From positions 124,001 through 188,000 of the forward strand of contig NZ_JAASQL010000003.1 of the NCBI RefSeq assembly GCF_011762155.1: 64,000 nt of DNA, read 5' to 3'. The position numbers were made by a program, and so were the translations under genes. Positions 44,424 through 54,604 of the stretch are shown piece after piece; the first letter of the stretch is position 1; every line of letters begins with the position of its first letter. Source of the DNA: Wenyingzhuangia heitensis (GTDB lineage: Bacteria; Bacteroidota; Bacteroidia; Flavobacteriales; Flavobacteriaceae). The notes beneath the pieces are model-generated. The model saw only the letters and a program-made list of their open reading frames with translations. It had not been told where the DNA came from and made no database searches.

Positions 44424-45980
44424 TTATTTATAGTTGTTTTTTAACACTGTAATGGCACCTCCATTATTTTGCCAATTTTTAGAGATTATCGTTTTCTTAT
44501 CTTCTCCAAATATTCCAGCGTTACTTCCTAGAATAATATCTAAATCTCCGTCATTGTCAACATCTTTTGCTTTGATTAACATAAAACAGCTATTTTCAAG
44601 ATTATCATCTGCCAAAGAATAAGTTTTAAAACTCCATCCACTCTTTTGTTTACCAATGTTTTCAAAATACAAGAAACTCTCTTGTTTTTTATTTTTAGCA
44701 GAAGCATAATAACCTATAGATGCAATGTCTATATCTCCGTCATTATCAAAATCTGCAGAAACAGTTCCATAAGACCCTTCTTGTTTATGAAACCAAACTT
44801 GTTTGTATTTATGATTTCCTAAATTTTCATGCAACCTAACTCCATGGTTTGGTTTTAGAACACTTACAAAATCATCACTATCTCCACTAGAGGTAATAAT
44901 ATCTAAATCTCCATCTTTATCAAAATCTAACATTTCAAAATATGTTGTCCCATAATCAGGTGGTAAACTAATTATTCTTTGTTTTTCAAACTCTAAATTT
45001 CCTTTGTTTAAAAACAAATAAACACTTTCATTTTCCTGAGCAAGAAGCACATAAAAATCTTTTAATCCATCCTTATTTATATCTTTTAACACAAATTTAA
45101 TAGCTCCAGGTTTTGCATAAATATTTTTCTTAACAACACCTTTTTCTCCTTTTGTATAAATATTAATACCTCCTAAATACTTTCCAAATTCTGCTACTAA
45201 AATTTCTGGAACTCCATCCTTATCCAAATCTTCAATAACAAAATCTATGGGTCTTTCTAAAGACTCTATAAACTTGCTCAAGCCAGTTTTAGATTCTATG
45301 ATTATTTTTCCTGTAGGCTCATCAACATTTGCCATTCTTCCTAATAGTAACAAAAATTCTATATTTCCATTTTTAATAACATTTACCAAAGGAGATTCTA
45401 TTTTTGTTTTTACGGTTTCATTTCCTTTATTATCTAATTTTAAATGATAATTAGATGTCTTAGTATTGTATCCAATATCATAAATCCCTTCATAAAAATT
45501 TAAATATGTTAAACCTTCCATCTTAGCTTTCCACGGAAACACCTCTTTGGTAAATTGAGGCATTTTATAAATAAAATTAGGGGTTAATTCTGGCTTATTT
45601 TCTTTAGAAGCATTTAAAAAATAATACTCCTGTATCATTTTCCATTCTGCTTTTGTAACTAAGGGTGCCTTTGGAAACAAACCAGAAGCTAATAATCTTT
45701 GTTTTGCTATAGGGTTTTTAAAATCAGACAATTGAGTTCCTTCTTTTTGCGCACTTAAAAAAAAACTCATTACAGGCAAAACCTCTTCCCAATATTTTTT
45801 AGGAAATGTTTTGGCTTTAGGAAACTGATGACAGCTTGTACAATATGTTTCTGCTAATTTTTTTCCTTGATTTAACTCCAAATTTTGCTGAACACTCTCC
45901 TTCTTTTCCTTTTGTGGTTTACAAGAATAATAAAGAGGTATTAAAAAAAGAATTATGTATTTATAAAAACTAGCCTTCAT
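44424..45980 (-). CDS. Lipoprotein combining a CxxCH heme motif with FG-GAP/VCBS repeats
   Basis: I choose the ATG at 45980 (518 aa), which gives a clean lipoprotein signal with lipobox YYSC (Cys20). A cytochrome c motif Cys47-Thr-Ser-Cys50-His51 (ETYCTSCHQFP) follows. The rest is a beta-propeller of FG-GAP repeats with calcium loops such as EDLDKDGVPEI, LDFDKDGDLDI, ADFDNDGDIDI and KDVDNDGDLDI. It probably lies in the periplasm or on the outer membrane. The function is unknown. It is divergent from the 46217 regulator, with shared upstream DNA carrying CTAGAC motifs. Confidence 0.82.
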   Translation of the reverse strand: MKASFYKYIILFLIPLYYSCKPQKEKKESVQQNLELNQGKKLAETYCTSCHQFPKAKTFPKKYWEEVLPVMSFFLSAQKEGTQLSDFKNPIAKQRLLASGLFPKAPLVTKAEWKMIQEYYFLNASKENKPELTPNFIYKMPQFTKEVFPWKAKMEGLTYLNFYEGIYDIGYNTKTSNYHLKLDNKGNETVKTKIESPLVNVIKNGNIEFLLLLGRMANVDEPTGKIIIESKTGLSKFIESLERPIDFVIEDLDKDGVPEILVAEFGKYLGGINIYTKGEKGVVKKNIYAKPGAIKFVLKDINKDGLKDFYVLLAQENESVYLFLNKGNLEFEKQRIISLPPDYGTTYFEMLDFDKDGDLDIITSSGDSDDFVSVLKPNHGVRLHENLGNHKYKQVWFHKQEGSYGTVSADFDNDGDIDIASIGYYASAKNKKQESFLYFENIGKQKSGWSFKTYSLADDNLENSCFMLIKAKDVDNDGDLDIILGSNAGIFGEDKKTIISKNWQNNGGAITVLKNNYK

Positions 45981-46053
45981 TGTAAAGTTTATTGATTTGC
46001 AAAAGATATACTTTTTAGTAGAATCCAAATTCAATTTTATCAATTAATTTTAC

Positions 46054-46170
46054 CTAGACAAACAATGCACAAAACTATGTCGTCCTAATAAAAACGAGCA
46101 CTTTTCACCTTAAAAACCAAAATTCTCTAGACATCGAAAAACAAAAAAGAAAACGTATAAATTACTAGAC
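46054..46170. promoter_or_regulatory. Three CTAGAC motifs in a divergent promoter region
   Basis: CTAGAC at 46054-46059, 46127-46132 and 46165-46170, each followed by A (CTAGACA), in the region between the FG-GAP lipoprotein and the TPR/HTH regulator. The last lies 47 bp before the regulator ATG. A role as binding site of the regulators is inference. Confidence 0.45.
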
Positions 46171-46216
46171 AATAAAATTACTACTTTAGAGTCCCTTCAT
46201 TATTAAAAACATTAAA

Positions 46217-47836
46217 ATGCAAAAATTCAATTTCATTTTTTTTATAACATTTAGCATAAGCCTATTATTTAATGTATCTACCTATAGTCAAGAAGAAAAG
46301 GAGATAGACACACTTTTTCAACAAGCAAAAGAGATCAAGTTTATCAACCCAAAAAAATCTGTACAGATATATACACAGTACTATCAAAGTGCTTTAGAAG
46401 AAAAAGACACTCTTAGAGCCATAAAAGGGCTTATAGAAATTGGTACTATATATAGCCATAATGTGAATTACAGCAAAGCTTATGATCATTTATGGAAAGC
46501 TTTGTTATTAGCAGATAGACATCAAAAAAAAATACACAAAGGAAGAGTCTACCAGGAACTTGGCTGGCTTTATGGTTTTTTTAACCGTAAAGAAGAGGCT
46601 TTAAAACACTTTAATGCTTCTTTAGAAATAAGTAGAGATCTCTACAAAAAAAACTTGGTTCCTTCTATTTACATTTTTAGCGATCATTTTGGATTGGCAA
46701 ATTTTTACAGGGTAAACAAAAACTACGACATGTATCTAAAACATCTTGATAGTTGCGTAAAAATTAAAAACAACATTCAAGGACTGCACAAAAACTATTA
46801 TTTAGAAGCAGAGCTAGCCTACAAACTAATGCTTGAAAAAAAATATGACAAAGCTATTGAAAAACTACAAACTGCTAAAGACTTTTTTAAGGAAGAAAGC
46901 ATTACCTATCTAGTAGTCATAGAACATATTTTAGGAAAAGTATACAAAGCCAAAGGAGATTACAAAAAGAGTATAGAGGCTTATACAAACTCGTTACAAA
47001 TCTCCAATCAATATCACTGTCATTCAGATTATAAAATCATGAGTTGTGATGACTTGGTTGAAGTTTATAAAATTAAAAACAACTATCAAAAAGCCTTTGT
47101 TTACCTAAAAGAGTCTAAGGAAATGAATGAGAAAATTTTTGGTAGTAAAACAGAAAATAATCAAGAATTGCTCTTGTTAAAAGATACTTTTAGAACCACT
47201 AAAGAAGAGCAACAAAAACTAGAAAGCAACAGAAAAATTGAACTGTTAAAACAAGAAAAATACATCTCGTTTTTAAAAGTAGTTACTACAACCACCGTAA
47301 CAATATCTGTACTTATATTTGTCTACTTTTTTATTTTTTACACCAAACGAAAACATCAGAACGAAAAGAAAATTATAGAAGAAAAACAAAAACTTGAACT
47401 TGAAAAAAAGAATGAAATTTTAGAATTAAAGAACAAAGAACTAACCACATCTGCTCTGCAGCTAATAGAAAAAGAAGAGTTCTTAAAAAATCTTCAACAA
47501 AGATTAAACAAACAAGACGAGAGCATTAATACCAAAACGGTTAGTAAAATGATCAATACCATACAGGGAAACCCAAATAGTAACTGGAAAGAGTTTGAAA
47601 CGCGTTTTACATTGATCAATCAGAACTTTTACAAAAAGCTTAGAGAACAATTTCCAAACCTTAGCCAGACCGATTTAAAAATTTGCGCTTTGATCAAACT
47701 AAACTTTACCAGTAAAGAGATGTCTTCTTTGTTAGGAATATCTGTAGAAAGTGTTCATACATCTAGATACAGACTTAGAAAAAAATTAAATTTAGAAAAA
47801 GAACAAAGTTTATCAGATTTTATCAATTCCATATAA
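46217..47836 (+). CDS. Membrane-anchored TPR/coiled-coil/HTH regulator, next to SusC
   Basis: The 539-aa protein has a signal sequence (1-24, ending NVSTYSQ), TPR-like repeats including KEEALKHFNASLEIS and YKKSIEAYTNSLQIS, and one transmembrane segment (about 355-375). The coiled coil has the run LELKNKELTTSALQLIEKEEFLKNL. A LuxR-type HTH starts near 482: SQTDLKICALIKLNFTSKEM. It is a close paralogue of the 39399 protein, above all in the last 140 residues. It lies 207 bp upstream of susC on the same strand, so it is the most likely direct regulator of the SusCD operon. Confidence 0.82.
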   Translation: MQKFNFIFFITFSISLLFNVSTYSQEEKEIDTLFQQAKEIKFINPKKSVQIYTQYYQSALEEKDTLRAIKGLIEIGTIYSHNVNYSKAYDHLWKALLLADRHQKKIHKGRVYQELGWLYGFFNRKEEALKHFNASLEISRDLYKKNLVPSIYIFSDHFGLANFYRVNKNYDMYLKHLDSCVKIKNNIQGLHKNYYLEAELAYKLMLEKKYDKAIEKLQTAKDFFKEESITYLVVIEHILGKVYKAKGDYKKSIEAYTNSLQISNQYHCHSDYKIMSCDDLVEVYKIKNNYQKAFVYLKESKEMNEKIFGSKTENNQELLLLKDTFRTTKEEQQKLESNRKIELLKQEKYISFLKVVTTTTVTISVLIFVYFFIFYTKRKHQNEKKIIEEKQKLELEKKNEILELKNKELTTSALQLIEKEEFLKNLQQRLNKQDESINTKTVSKMINTIQGNPNSNWKEFETRFTLINQNFYKKLREQFPNLSQTDLKICALIKLNFTSKEMSSLLGISVESVHTSRYRLRKKLNLEKEQSLSDFINSI

Positions 47837-47888
47837 AAACAAATAAATAAACTATTATATCACAAATAAAATAGCATAAAACTAAAAG

Positions 47889-47978
47889 AACATCATCTAG
47901 ACAGATGTTGAGGGTAATGGCATATTCTCAGTATTAGTCTACCTTCAAAAAAACTCCTGTACAGGATATGTCTATCCT
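47889..47978. promoter_or_regulatory. Inverted repeats upstream of susC
   Basis: Three nested symmetric elements. AACATC/GATGTT arms (47889-47894, 47904-47909) surround CTAGAC (47897-47902). TCCTGTACAGGA is a perfect 12-bp palindrome (47955-47966). AGGATA-N4-TATCCT (47963-47978) overlaps it. No strict TAnnTTTG is seen; GAAATTTG close to 48010 is the nearest match. The layout suggests an activated promoter. Confidence 0.55.
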
Positions 47979-48043
47979 AACCGCAATCTAAAAGCCTTTG
48001 TTTTCAGTGAAATTTGTAAAACAATTAAAACTTTTAGATTCAT

Positions 48044-51000
48044 ATGAAAACTAACCTATGCTTAGGCATCAAGAAAAAACATTTATTAGCTTTTGTTATT
48101 TTGCTATTAAATGTAATCAATGCAAGTGCCCAACAAAAAAATTATCAAGGTCTAGTAAAAGACAATGAAGGACCTCTTTTGGGTGCTCAAATTACTATTA
48201 AAGGAACCCAGCAAACTACACTTTCAGATTTTGATGGAAACTTTGAATTAACGACCACACCAAACAAAACGATTGTTATTACTTATTTGGGTTACTTATC
48301 CAAAGAGGTTGTGTTATCCAATCAAAACTCTAATCTGATTAAAATTCAATTAGAAAGAGACGTACAATCTTTAGATGCTGTACAATTAATAGGATACGGT
48401 AAACAAAAGAAAAAGGAAATTACGGGAGCTGTAGCCAATGTTACTTCAGAAGAAATTACCCAAACCGCTACTTCTGATTTAGGAACAGCTATTCAGGGAA
48501 AAGTAGCAGGGGTAAACATCCAAGCACAAAATGGTAGTCCAGGAGAACCCGCAAATATTCAAATTAGAGGTGTGGGATCTTTAACTGCAGATGCTTTAGG
48601 GCCTTTATATGTAGTTGATGGAATTCCGTACGAAGACAATCCTAATATTGCTCCTAACCAAATAGAATCTATAGACATTCTTAAAGATGGAGCTTCTGCA
48701 GCCATTTATGGAACAAGAGCCTCTAACGGTGTTATTTTAATTACCACAAAAAAGGGAGAAGCCGGAAAAACTAGGGTAAACTTTACAAGTTATGTTGGGG
48801 TTCAAAACATTACTTCTGGAACTCCTTTAATGAATACAGACCAACAACTGTATCAAATTCAACAAAGAAACGTATTAAACAACACTTCTTTTGATCCTTT
48901 TAGTCTAAACCCACAAGCTTTAGATTTTAATACAGATTATATCGAATCTATTCAGAATAACAATGCCATTATAGAAAACTATTCTTTAAATGTTTCTGGA
49001 GGAACCAAAGATGTTCAGTTAAACTTTAACACCACTTATTTTAATCAAGATGGAGTTCTTAAAGGATCTGGATTTAACAGACTGGCCAATAGATTAACAG
49101 CACAATACACCAAAGGAAAATTTAAAATGTTTACTTCTGTGGGGTATACTACCGAAAACAGAGATCGTGAACCTTTTAATATTTACGAACAATCTATCAA
49201 ACAAATGCCATACGGTAGACCTCTTTCGGATCCTAGCGATGTAAGTGTTATTGATGGTGACGGTGATGGTATTATAAGTGTATTTGCTGCTTTATTTGGA
49301 AATACAAACAAAACGGAAACCAAAAGAAACAATATTGCCCTAAACTTGCAATATGAAATCTTAAAAGGATTGAGTTACAAAGTAAACTTGGGATATAACA
49401 ATTTTAATTCTTTTCAAAAAAGGTTTTTCCCTAGATTTTTATCTTTCAACTCACAAGGTGATTTAAATGCTAGTTCTGTCCTAAATGCAAGATTGTTAGA
49501 AGATCATGTTATTTCTAAAAGAAGATCTATAGAAAACATCTTAAACTACAACACTGCTTTTGGTACCAATAAAGAACATAAAGTAGGATTACTAGCAGTA
49601 CTCTCTTATGAGAAATTCCAAAGTCAAACCTCTGGTACAGGAGTTATTTTTGATAAAGATGTACCCAATAACAATGTACAAGTATTAAGTGGTGGTGCAG
49701 AAGCTATAAAACCTACAGGAACAGACATTAACAGAACGCTAAGCGGAAAATTATTTAGAGGTCTGTACAATTACGATGATAAATACTTATTCTCTGGTAG
49801 TATTAGACGTGATGGTTCTTCTAGATTTCAGGGAGATAATAAACACGGAACTTTCTTTGGATTGTCTGCGGGTTGGAACTTACACGAAGAAAATTTTTTA
49901 AAGAATATTAGTGAAATTTCTAACTTAAAATTAAGAGCCAGTTATGCTGAAGTTGGGAACCAAAGCACCAGAGATTATGCAACAAGTTCTATTGTAGAAT
50001 CTGGTGTTAACTACCCGTTTGCTACTTCAGAAAGCTTAGCTATCGGAAATATTCAAAGAAGAATTACCAACGAAAATTTGAAATGGGAAACAACCATTTC
50101 TAAAAATATTGGTATTGACTTAGCACTGTTTAACAATAGACTGAGCATGAACTTTGATTACTACGAAAATAACAAAAACGACATGTTGTTGTTAAAAGAA
50201 TTACCTGGTTCTGCAGGAACTTCACAAACAGATGCCGTAAATCAATATGGAGTTGTTGCCGTAAATGCAGGAAACATGACCAACAAGGGAGTTGAATTTG
50301 CCTTGAATTACAGAAACAGAATCAAAGGATTAAAATACAACATCTCTTATACCTTAACTAAAAATGTAAACGAAGTAACCAACTTAGATGGCCTAGAAAG
50401 AGGTTATGGTGGTGGAGTTCCTTTTACAGAAGGAAATCAAAATGCAGACAACACAACTTACTACGCTGTAGGGCATGAAGCTGGAGCATTTTTCTTATTA
50501 CAAAACCAAGGAGTGATTAAAACTCAAGAACAATTAGATGCTTATCAACTGATTGATAGCGGTTCACAATTGGGAGATTTAATGTATAAAGATCAGAATG
50601 GAGATTCTAAAATTGATGACAATGATTTGGTGTATAGCGGATCTGGTCAAGCAGATTTTGAATCTGGATTAAACATTGGGTTGAATTATAAAAACTTTGA
50701 TTTTAATGCTCAAACCTATTTTTCATCGGGAGCAGAAATTTACAACGGAGCAAAATTATTTGCATACAGAGCTCGTAGACATCAAGATTTATATTCTATG
50801 TGGACACCACAAAACCCAACCTCTAATATTCCTACAGAAAGAACTGTTTCTAGTGAAAACGTTAGATCTAGATCTGACTATTTCTTAGAAGATGGTACTT
50901 ATTTAAGAATCCGAAACTTAACCTTAGGATACACCATTCCAAACTTAGAAAAATTAAACATTAAAAAAGCAAGAGTATACCTAACCTCTGTAAACCCATT

Positions 51001-51127
51001 CACATTTACCAAATACTCAGGTTACGATCCTGAAGTTGGTGGAGATGGATTGTTAACCAGAGGAGTTGACAAAGGAAATTACCCTATTACAAGACAATTC
51101 TTATTGGGAGTTCAAGCTAATTTTTAA
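48044..51127 (+). CDS. susC: SusC/RagA-family TonB-dependent outer-membrane transporter
   Basis: The 1027-aa protein has a signal peptide (1-29, ending NASAQ), then a carboxypeptidase-D-like domain (about 33-108, SDFDGNFELTT). The plug domain shows GAVANVTSEEI, VNIQAQNGSPGEPANIQIRG and KDGASAAIYGTRASNGVILITTKKG. A 22-strand barrel follows to the C-terminal ...TRQFLLGVQANF. It imports oligosaccharides bound by its SusD partner, 22 bp downstream. The substrate is inferred from neighbouring agarase-type genes. Confidence 0.96.
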   Translation: MKTNLCLGIKKKHLLAFVILLLNVINASAQQKNYQGLVKDNEGPLLGAQITIKGTQQTTLSDFDGNFELTTTPNKTIVITYLGYLSKEVVLSNQNSNLIKIQLERDVQSLDAVQLIGYGKQKKKEITGAVANVTSEEITQTATSDLGTAIQGKVAGVNIQAQNGSPGEPANIQIRGVGSLTADALGPLYVVDGIPYEDNPNIAPNQIESIDILKDGASAAIYGTRASNGVILITTKKGEAGKTRVNFTSYVGVQNITSGTPLMNTDQQLYQIQQRNVLNNTSFDPFSLNPQALDFNTDYIESIQNNNAIIENYSLNVSGGTKDVQLNFNTTYFNQDGVLKGSGFNRLANRLTAQYTKGKFKMFTSVGYTTENRDREPFNIYEQSIKQMPYGRPLSDPSDVSVIDGDGDGIISVFAALFGNTNKTETKRNNIALNLQYEILKGLSYKVNLGYNNFNSFQKRFFPRFLSFNSQGDLNASSVLNARLLEDHVISKRRSIENILNYNTAFGTNKEHKVGLLAVLSYEKFQSQTSGTGVIFDKDVPNNNVQVLSGGAEAIKPTGTDINRTLSGKLFRGLYNYDDKYLFSGSIRRDGSSRFQGDNKHGTFFGLSAGWNLHEENFLKNISEISNLKLRASYAEVGNQSTRDYATSSIVESGVNYPFATSESLAIGNIQRRITNENLKWETTISKNIGIDLALFNNRLSMNFDYYENNKNDMLLLKELPGSAGTSQTDAVNQYGVVAVNAGNMTNKGVEFALNYRNRIKGLKYNISYTLTKNVNEVTNLDGLERGYGGGVPFTEGNQNADNTTYYAVGHEAGAFFLLQNQGVIKTQEQLDAYQLIDSGSQLGDLMYKDQNGDSKIDDNDLVYSGSGQADFESGLNIGLNYKNFDFNAQTYFSSGAEIYNGAKLFAYRARRHQDLYSMWTPQNPTSNIPTERTVSSENVRSRSDYFLEDGTYLRIRNLTLGYTIPNLEKLNIKKARVYLTSVNPFTFTKYSGYDPEVGGDGLLTRGVDKGNYPITRQFLLGVQANF

Positions 51128-51149
51128 ACCTTAAAAAGAAGAAATAATT

Positions 51150-52868
51150 ATGAAGATTTTAAAATATAAAATATACACACTTCTAGCCATTCTTATAGGT
51201 TTGGTAGGATGTGATGAAGATAGTTTTCTAGAAGAGCTAACACCCAACGCATATGATGCTGCTCTTTTTTGGCAAACAGAAAACGATTTTAATTCAGGAC
51301 TAACCACTGTCTACGGTGCTTTGCAATTTTCTAGTATTAGCGGTAGACAAATAGTTTCAGAAATGGCTCAGGGAGATTTAACCTTTACAACAACCTTTGC
51401 TCCATTTACACCTCAATTTTTAAACTTGAATTTTAACGATACCGATTTGTCGGTAACCAACAAATGGAACGAGTTGTATATTGGAATCAACAGAGCCAAT
51501 CAAGTTATTGAAAACATTGCAACTGTTGATGAAACATTATTTAATACCTATGATAAAAATGAAATAGAAGGACAAGCAAGATTTTTAAGAGCGTTCTTTT
51601 ACTTTCAATTGGTAAATACTTATGGTCAGGGAATTTTACACACAAAAACCATTACCAGTGATGCAGATGCACTAAAAGAAATGTCTACACTAGAAGAAAT
51701 TACCAATGCCGTAATTATTCCAGACTTAAAATATGCACAAGAAAACATTCGTGCTTCTTGGACAGGAACCGATGTTGGAAGAATTACATCAGGAGCCGCT
51801 TCTAGTTTATTAGGAAAAGTATACCTGTATGACAAAGAATGGAGTTTAGCAGCTACAGAATTTGCCAAAGTGGTAGATTCTGGAGTCTATAGTTTGGTAG
51901 CAGACCCTATGGATAACTTTACACATTTTAACGAGTTTAACGAAGAATCTATTTTAGAAACCAACTACTCTTTTGATTTAAATGCAGGTATTGGTGGTAA
52001 TACTGTAGATGACAATCAATTTGGTTCTGGAGCAGAAGCAACCGCTTTATCTGGACCTATTGGAAAACAAGGAAACGGTGGATTTAACCAAATTTTTGCT
52101 TCATATTATTTACATGAATTAATGGTAAATGATGAAAAAGCAGACGGAACCGATGGACATTCTAACAGACTGTCTGCAAGTATAGCTCCTAGTAATTTTG
52201 AAGATGAGTATTACCAATCTACTTTATTAGACTTGCCTGGACCTAGCTACAACGCATACGGAATTAGTGCTTATGTAAAAAAACATTCTAACTGGTATCA
52301 TTTAAATGTAGAACCAGAATTGTCTAGATCAGGAATCAACTTTAGACACATTCGTTATGCAGATGTTTTGTTAATGTATGCAGAAGCTTTGTTAGAAGGT
52401 GGAACCAACAATGGAAATGTAGACCAAGCTATTGAATTGATTGATTTAGTTAGAACTAGAGCAGGAGTTAAAACTTTAGCTACTTATAGAACTGAAAATG
52501 GAAATCAAATTCCAGAATTACAGACCAGCTTAGATGCTAATGATTTGACAGAATTCCCATTGGTAAATGTAGATGCCAACGCAATCTTAACACATTTACA
52601 ATTTGTAGAAAGACCTTTAGAATTATGTTATGAAGGTCATAGATGGAAAGATTTGGTTCGTTGGGGAATTGTAGCAGATGCTTTGGCAAATGCAAATGAT
52701 CAGGAATCTAAATTGGTAGTTAAATATCCTTTGGCAAACAACGTTCCTCCTTTCTTTTTTAGAACCATGCCACTAAGACACTATCAAGATGCAGTAAGCA
52801 ATTACAACGCTAATAAAGATTACTGGCCAATTCCTAACAAAGAATTACAAAACAACAGTGCGTTATAG
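51150..52868 (+). CDS. susD: SusD/RagB-family glycan-binding lipoprotein
   Basis: The 572-aa lipoprotein (lipobox LVGC, Cys21) has Asp-Glu-Asp directly after the Cys, which resembles the flavobacterial surface-export signal. The fold is the TPR-like SusD type, with GQARFLRAFFYFQLVNTYG, and the C-terminal SusD domain shows RHIRYADVLLMYAEALLEGG and CYEGHRWKDLVRWGI. It forms the lid on SusC and binds the sugar chain at the cell surface. Confidence 0.96.
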   Translation: MKILKYKIYTLLAILIGLVGCDEDSFLEELTPNAYDAALFWQTENDFNSGLTTVYGALQFSSISGRQIVSEMAQGDLTFTTTFAPFTPQFLNLNFNDTDLSVTNKWNELYIGINRANQVIENIATVDETLFNTYDKNEIEGQARFLRAFFYFQLVNTYGQGILHTKTITSDADALKEMSTLEEITNAVIIPDLKYAQENIRASWTGTDVGRITSGAASSLLGKVYLYDKEWSLAATEFAKVVDSGVYSLVADPMDNFTHFNEFNEESILETNYSFDLNAGIGGNTVDDNQFGSGAEATALSGPIGKQGNGGFNQIFASYYLHELMVNDEKADGTDGHSNRLSASIAPSNFEDEYYQSTLLDLPGPSYNAYGISAYVKKHSNWYHLNVEPELSRSGINFRHIRYADVLLMYAEALLEGGTNNGNVDQAIELIDLVRTRAGVKTLATYRTENGNQIPELQTSLDANDLTEFPLVNVDANAILTHLQFVERPLELCYEGHRWKDLVRWGIVADALANANDQESKLVVKYPLANNVPPFFFRTMPLRHYQDAVSNYNANKDYWPIPNKELQNNSAL

Positions 52869-52901
52869 CCTAAAATCACAAATTCATAAAACACAACAAT
52901 C

Positions 52902-54521
52902 ATGAACATAAAATATATAAAATGGCTCGTATGTAGCCTTACTCTTATCTTTTTTGCCTGCAAAGAAGATTCCATCATCTCCATTCCTAGTCACAAACTA
53001 ACTTTAAACTCCTCTGAAAATAATGGAAACAGAACAGAGGTTGGTGCTAGAGTTTCTTTAGGAGATATCTCTACAGGAATTGAATCTAGAAAATGGACTA
53101 TTGAAGAAGGTGTTGCAGATATTATTGATGCAGATAATAACACTGAATCTACAGCGAGTGTTTTAAACTTTCGTTTTTTAAAAACTGGAACGCAAAACGT
53201 AACGCTAAGCCAGGTATTTAAAGAAAATGCTTATGTAGGAGTAGAAGACGAAGTTAATTCTGGTGAAAAGGAATTTGAAGAAATATTTACTTTTGAAGTA
53301 TTGGAACAAATTCAGCTTTCTAACCTAGAAGCAGCCGTATTGGACAGCAATGGAAATACAGAAAAACTTTTAACTCTTGAAAACGATGCTTTAAATGAAG
53401 TAAGTGCAGGTAAAACCGTGCGTTATTCTTTTGATGTAGTTGGGCAACCAGAAACCATTGTTGCAGAATCTGGAGATGCAAATGCGATTGAAGGAAGTGA
53501 AATTATAGATTTAGAGAACAACAAAGCTTCTATTGATGTAAAATACAGCAAGGTAAAAAACTACGATGTGTCTTTAACAGCCTCTAGATTAAACCCTGTA
53601 GGTAATGGTGCCTTGGCATTTACCAACCTAATTACCATTGTTGGGTCTACAGAACCTGTAACCTTAGAAAGCACTTCTATTGTGAATGGTAAAATCACCT
53701 TAGCTTTTAGTAGAGAAATGGAAGCTTCTTCTGTAAACACAGGTGATTTTTCTATCACTCTTAAAAACAAAAGCAACGTAACTATTCCTGCAAGTATTCA
53801 GAATGTAGCAGTACAATCTGGTGATGCTACTTTGGTAGACCTTACTTTAAACGGAGAAACTGTTTATGATGATGACATTGCTACAGTTAGTTATACCAAA
53901 GGTTCTTTTGCTACCACAGATGGAGTCTTGTTAGAAAGTTTTACCAACCAACAAGCTATTAGCGGTGGAGATAATATTTTGGTAGACACAGACTACGATT
54001 TTGATTTTGAAAAATCAGGTACGGGAATAGAGAACTGGAGATCTAACACAACTTTTTGTGGTCCTTGTATTGCAGAAAACAGCAGTTATGAATATTCTAC
54101 AGAACAAGCTAAAACAGGAAGTACTTCTTTAAAACTAAACGTACTACAAGGTGGTGTAGCAGCCTTGGTAAACACAACAACTTCTGGAGTAGATATTGAA
54201 TATCCTATTGTAAATGGTCAGACTTACGAAATTGGTTTGTGGGCTTACGTGCCAGCATCTCACAATTTTGGTCCAAGTCAAGTAAATATTAGAACATTTA
54301 CCAATGACGGTTCTGGTGCTTTAGACCCAGGTTTCCCATCATTAATTTTAAACAACAGTACTCCTAAAGATACTTGGGTGTACGGAAGTGTTACTGCTAG
54401 TTTTAACAGTACTTCTGCTAAATTAATTATGAGAATTCGTAATAACATAGCTGGTCCTGTGCAACCTTTATCAATATACCTAGATAACATTACCATTAAA
54501 GCAGTAAATCCTAGACCATAA
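52902..54521 (+). CDS. Surface glycan-binding lipoprotein (third gene of the SusCD operon)
   Basis: The 539-aa lipoprotein has lipobox FFAC (Cys20) followed by KEDS, matching the K-(D/E)2 lipoprotein export signal. Domains in order: a PKD-like region (about 30-130), a second beta domain, a SwmB-like Ig domain (about 250-345, FSREMEASSVNTGDFSITL), and a C-terminal carbohydrate-binding-like jelly roll (about 365-536) starting DYDFDFEKSGTGIENW. No catalytic site is visible. It stands where SusE/SGBP proteins are usually found and should help hold galactan. Confidence 0.82.
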   Translation: MNIKYIKWLVCSLTLIFFACKEDSIISIPSHKLTLNSSENNGNRTEVGARVSLGDISTGIESRKWTIEEGVADIIDADNNTESTASVLNFRFLKTGTQNVTLSQVFKENAYVGVEDEVNSGEKEFEEIFTFEVLEQIQLSNLEAAVLDSNGNTEKLLTLENDALNEVSAGKTVRYSFDVVGQPETIVAESGDANAIEGSEIIDLENNKASIDVKYSKVKNYDVSLTASRLNPVGNGALAFTNLITIVGSTEPVTLESTSIVNGKITLAFSREMEASSVNTGDFSITLKNKSNVTIPASIQNVAVQSGDATLVDLTLNGETVYDDDIATVSYTKGSFATTDGVLLESFTNQQAISGGDNILVDTDYDFDFEKSGTGIENWRSNTTFCGPCIAENSSYEYSTEQAKTGSTSLKLNVLQGGVAALVNTTTSGVDIEYPIVNGQTYEIGLWAYVPASHNFGPSQVNIRTFTNDGSGALDPGFPSLILNNSTPKDTWVYGSVTASFNSTSAKLIMRIRNNIAGPVQPLSIYLDNITIKAVNPRP

Positions 54522-54530
54522 TTCACCCCA

Positions 54531-54570
54531 AATCCTCTCATTAGTATTCTTTTGAGAGGATTCTTTTTTT
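54531..54570 (+). terminator. Intrinsic terminator after the SusCD operon
   Basis: AATCCTCTCA/TGAGAGGATT stem (54531-54540, 54553-54562) followed by CTTTTTTTT. Confidence 0.9.
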
Positions 54571-54604
54571 TTCAATCGATTATTAACTTTTAAATATTTT
54601 AAAG

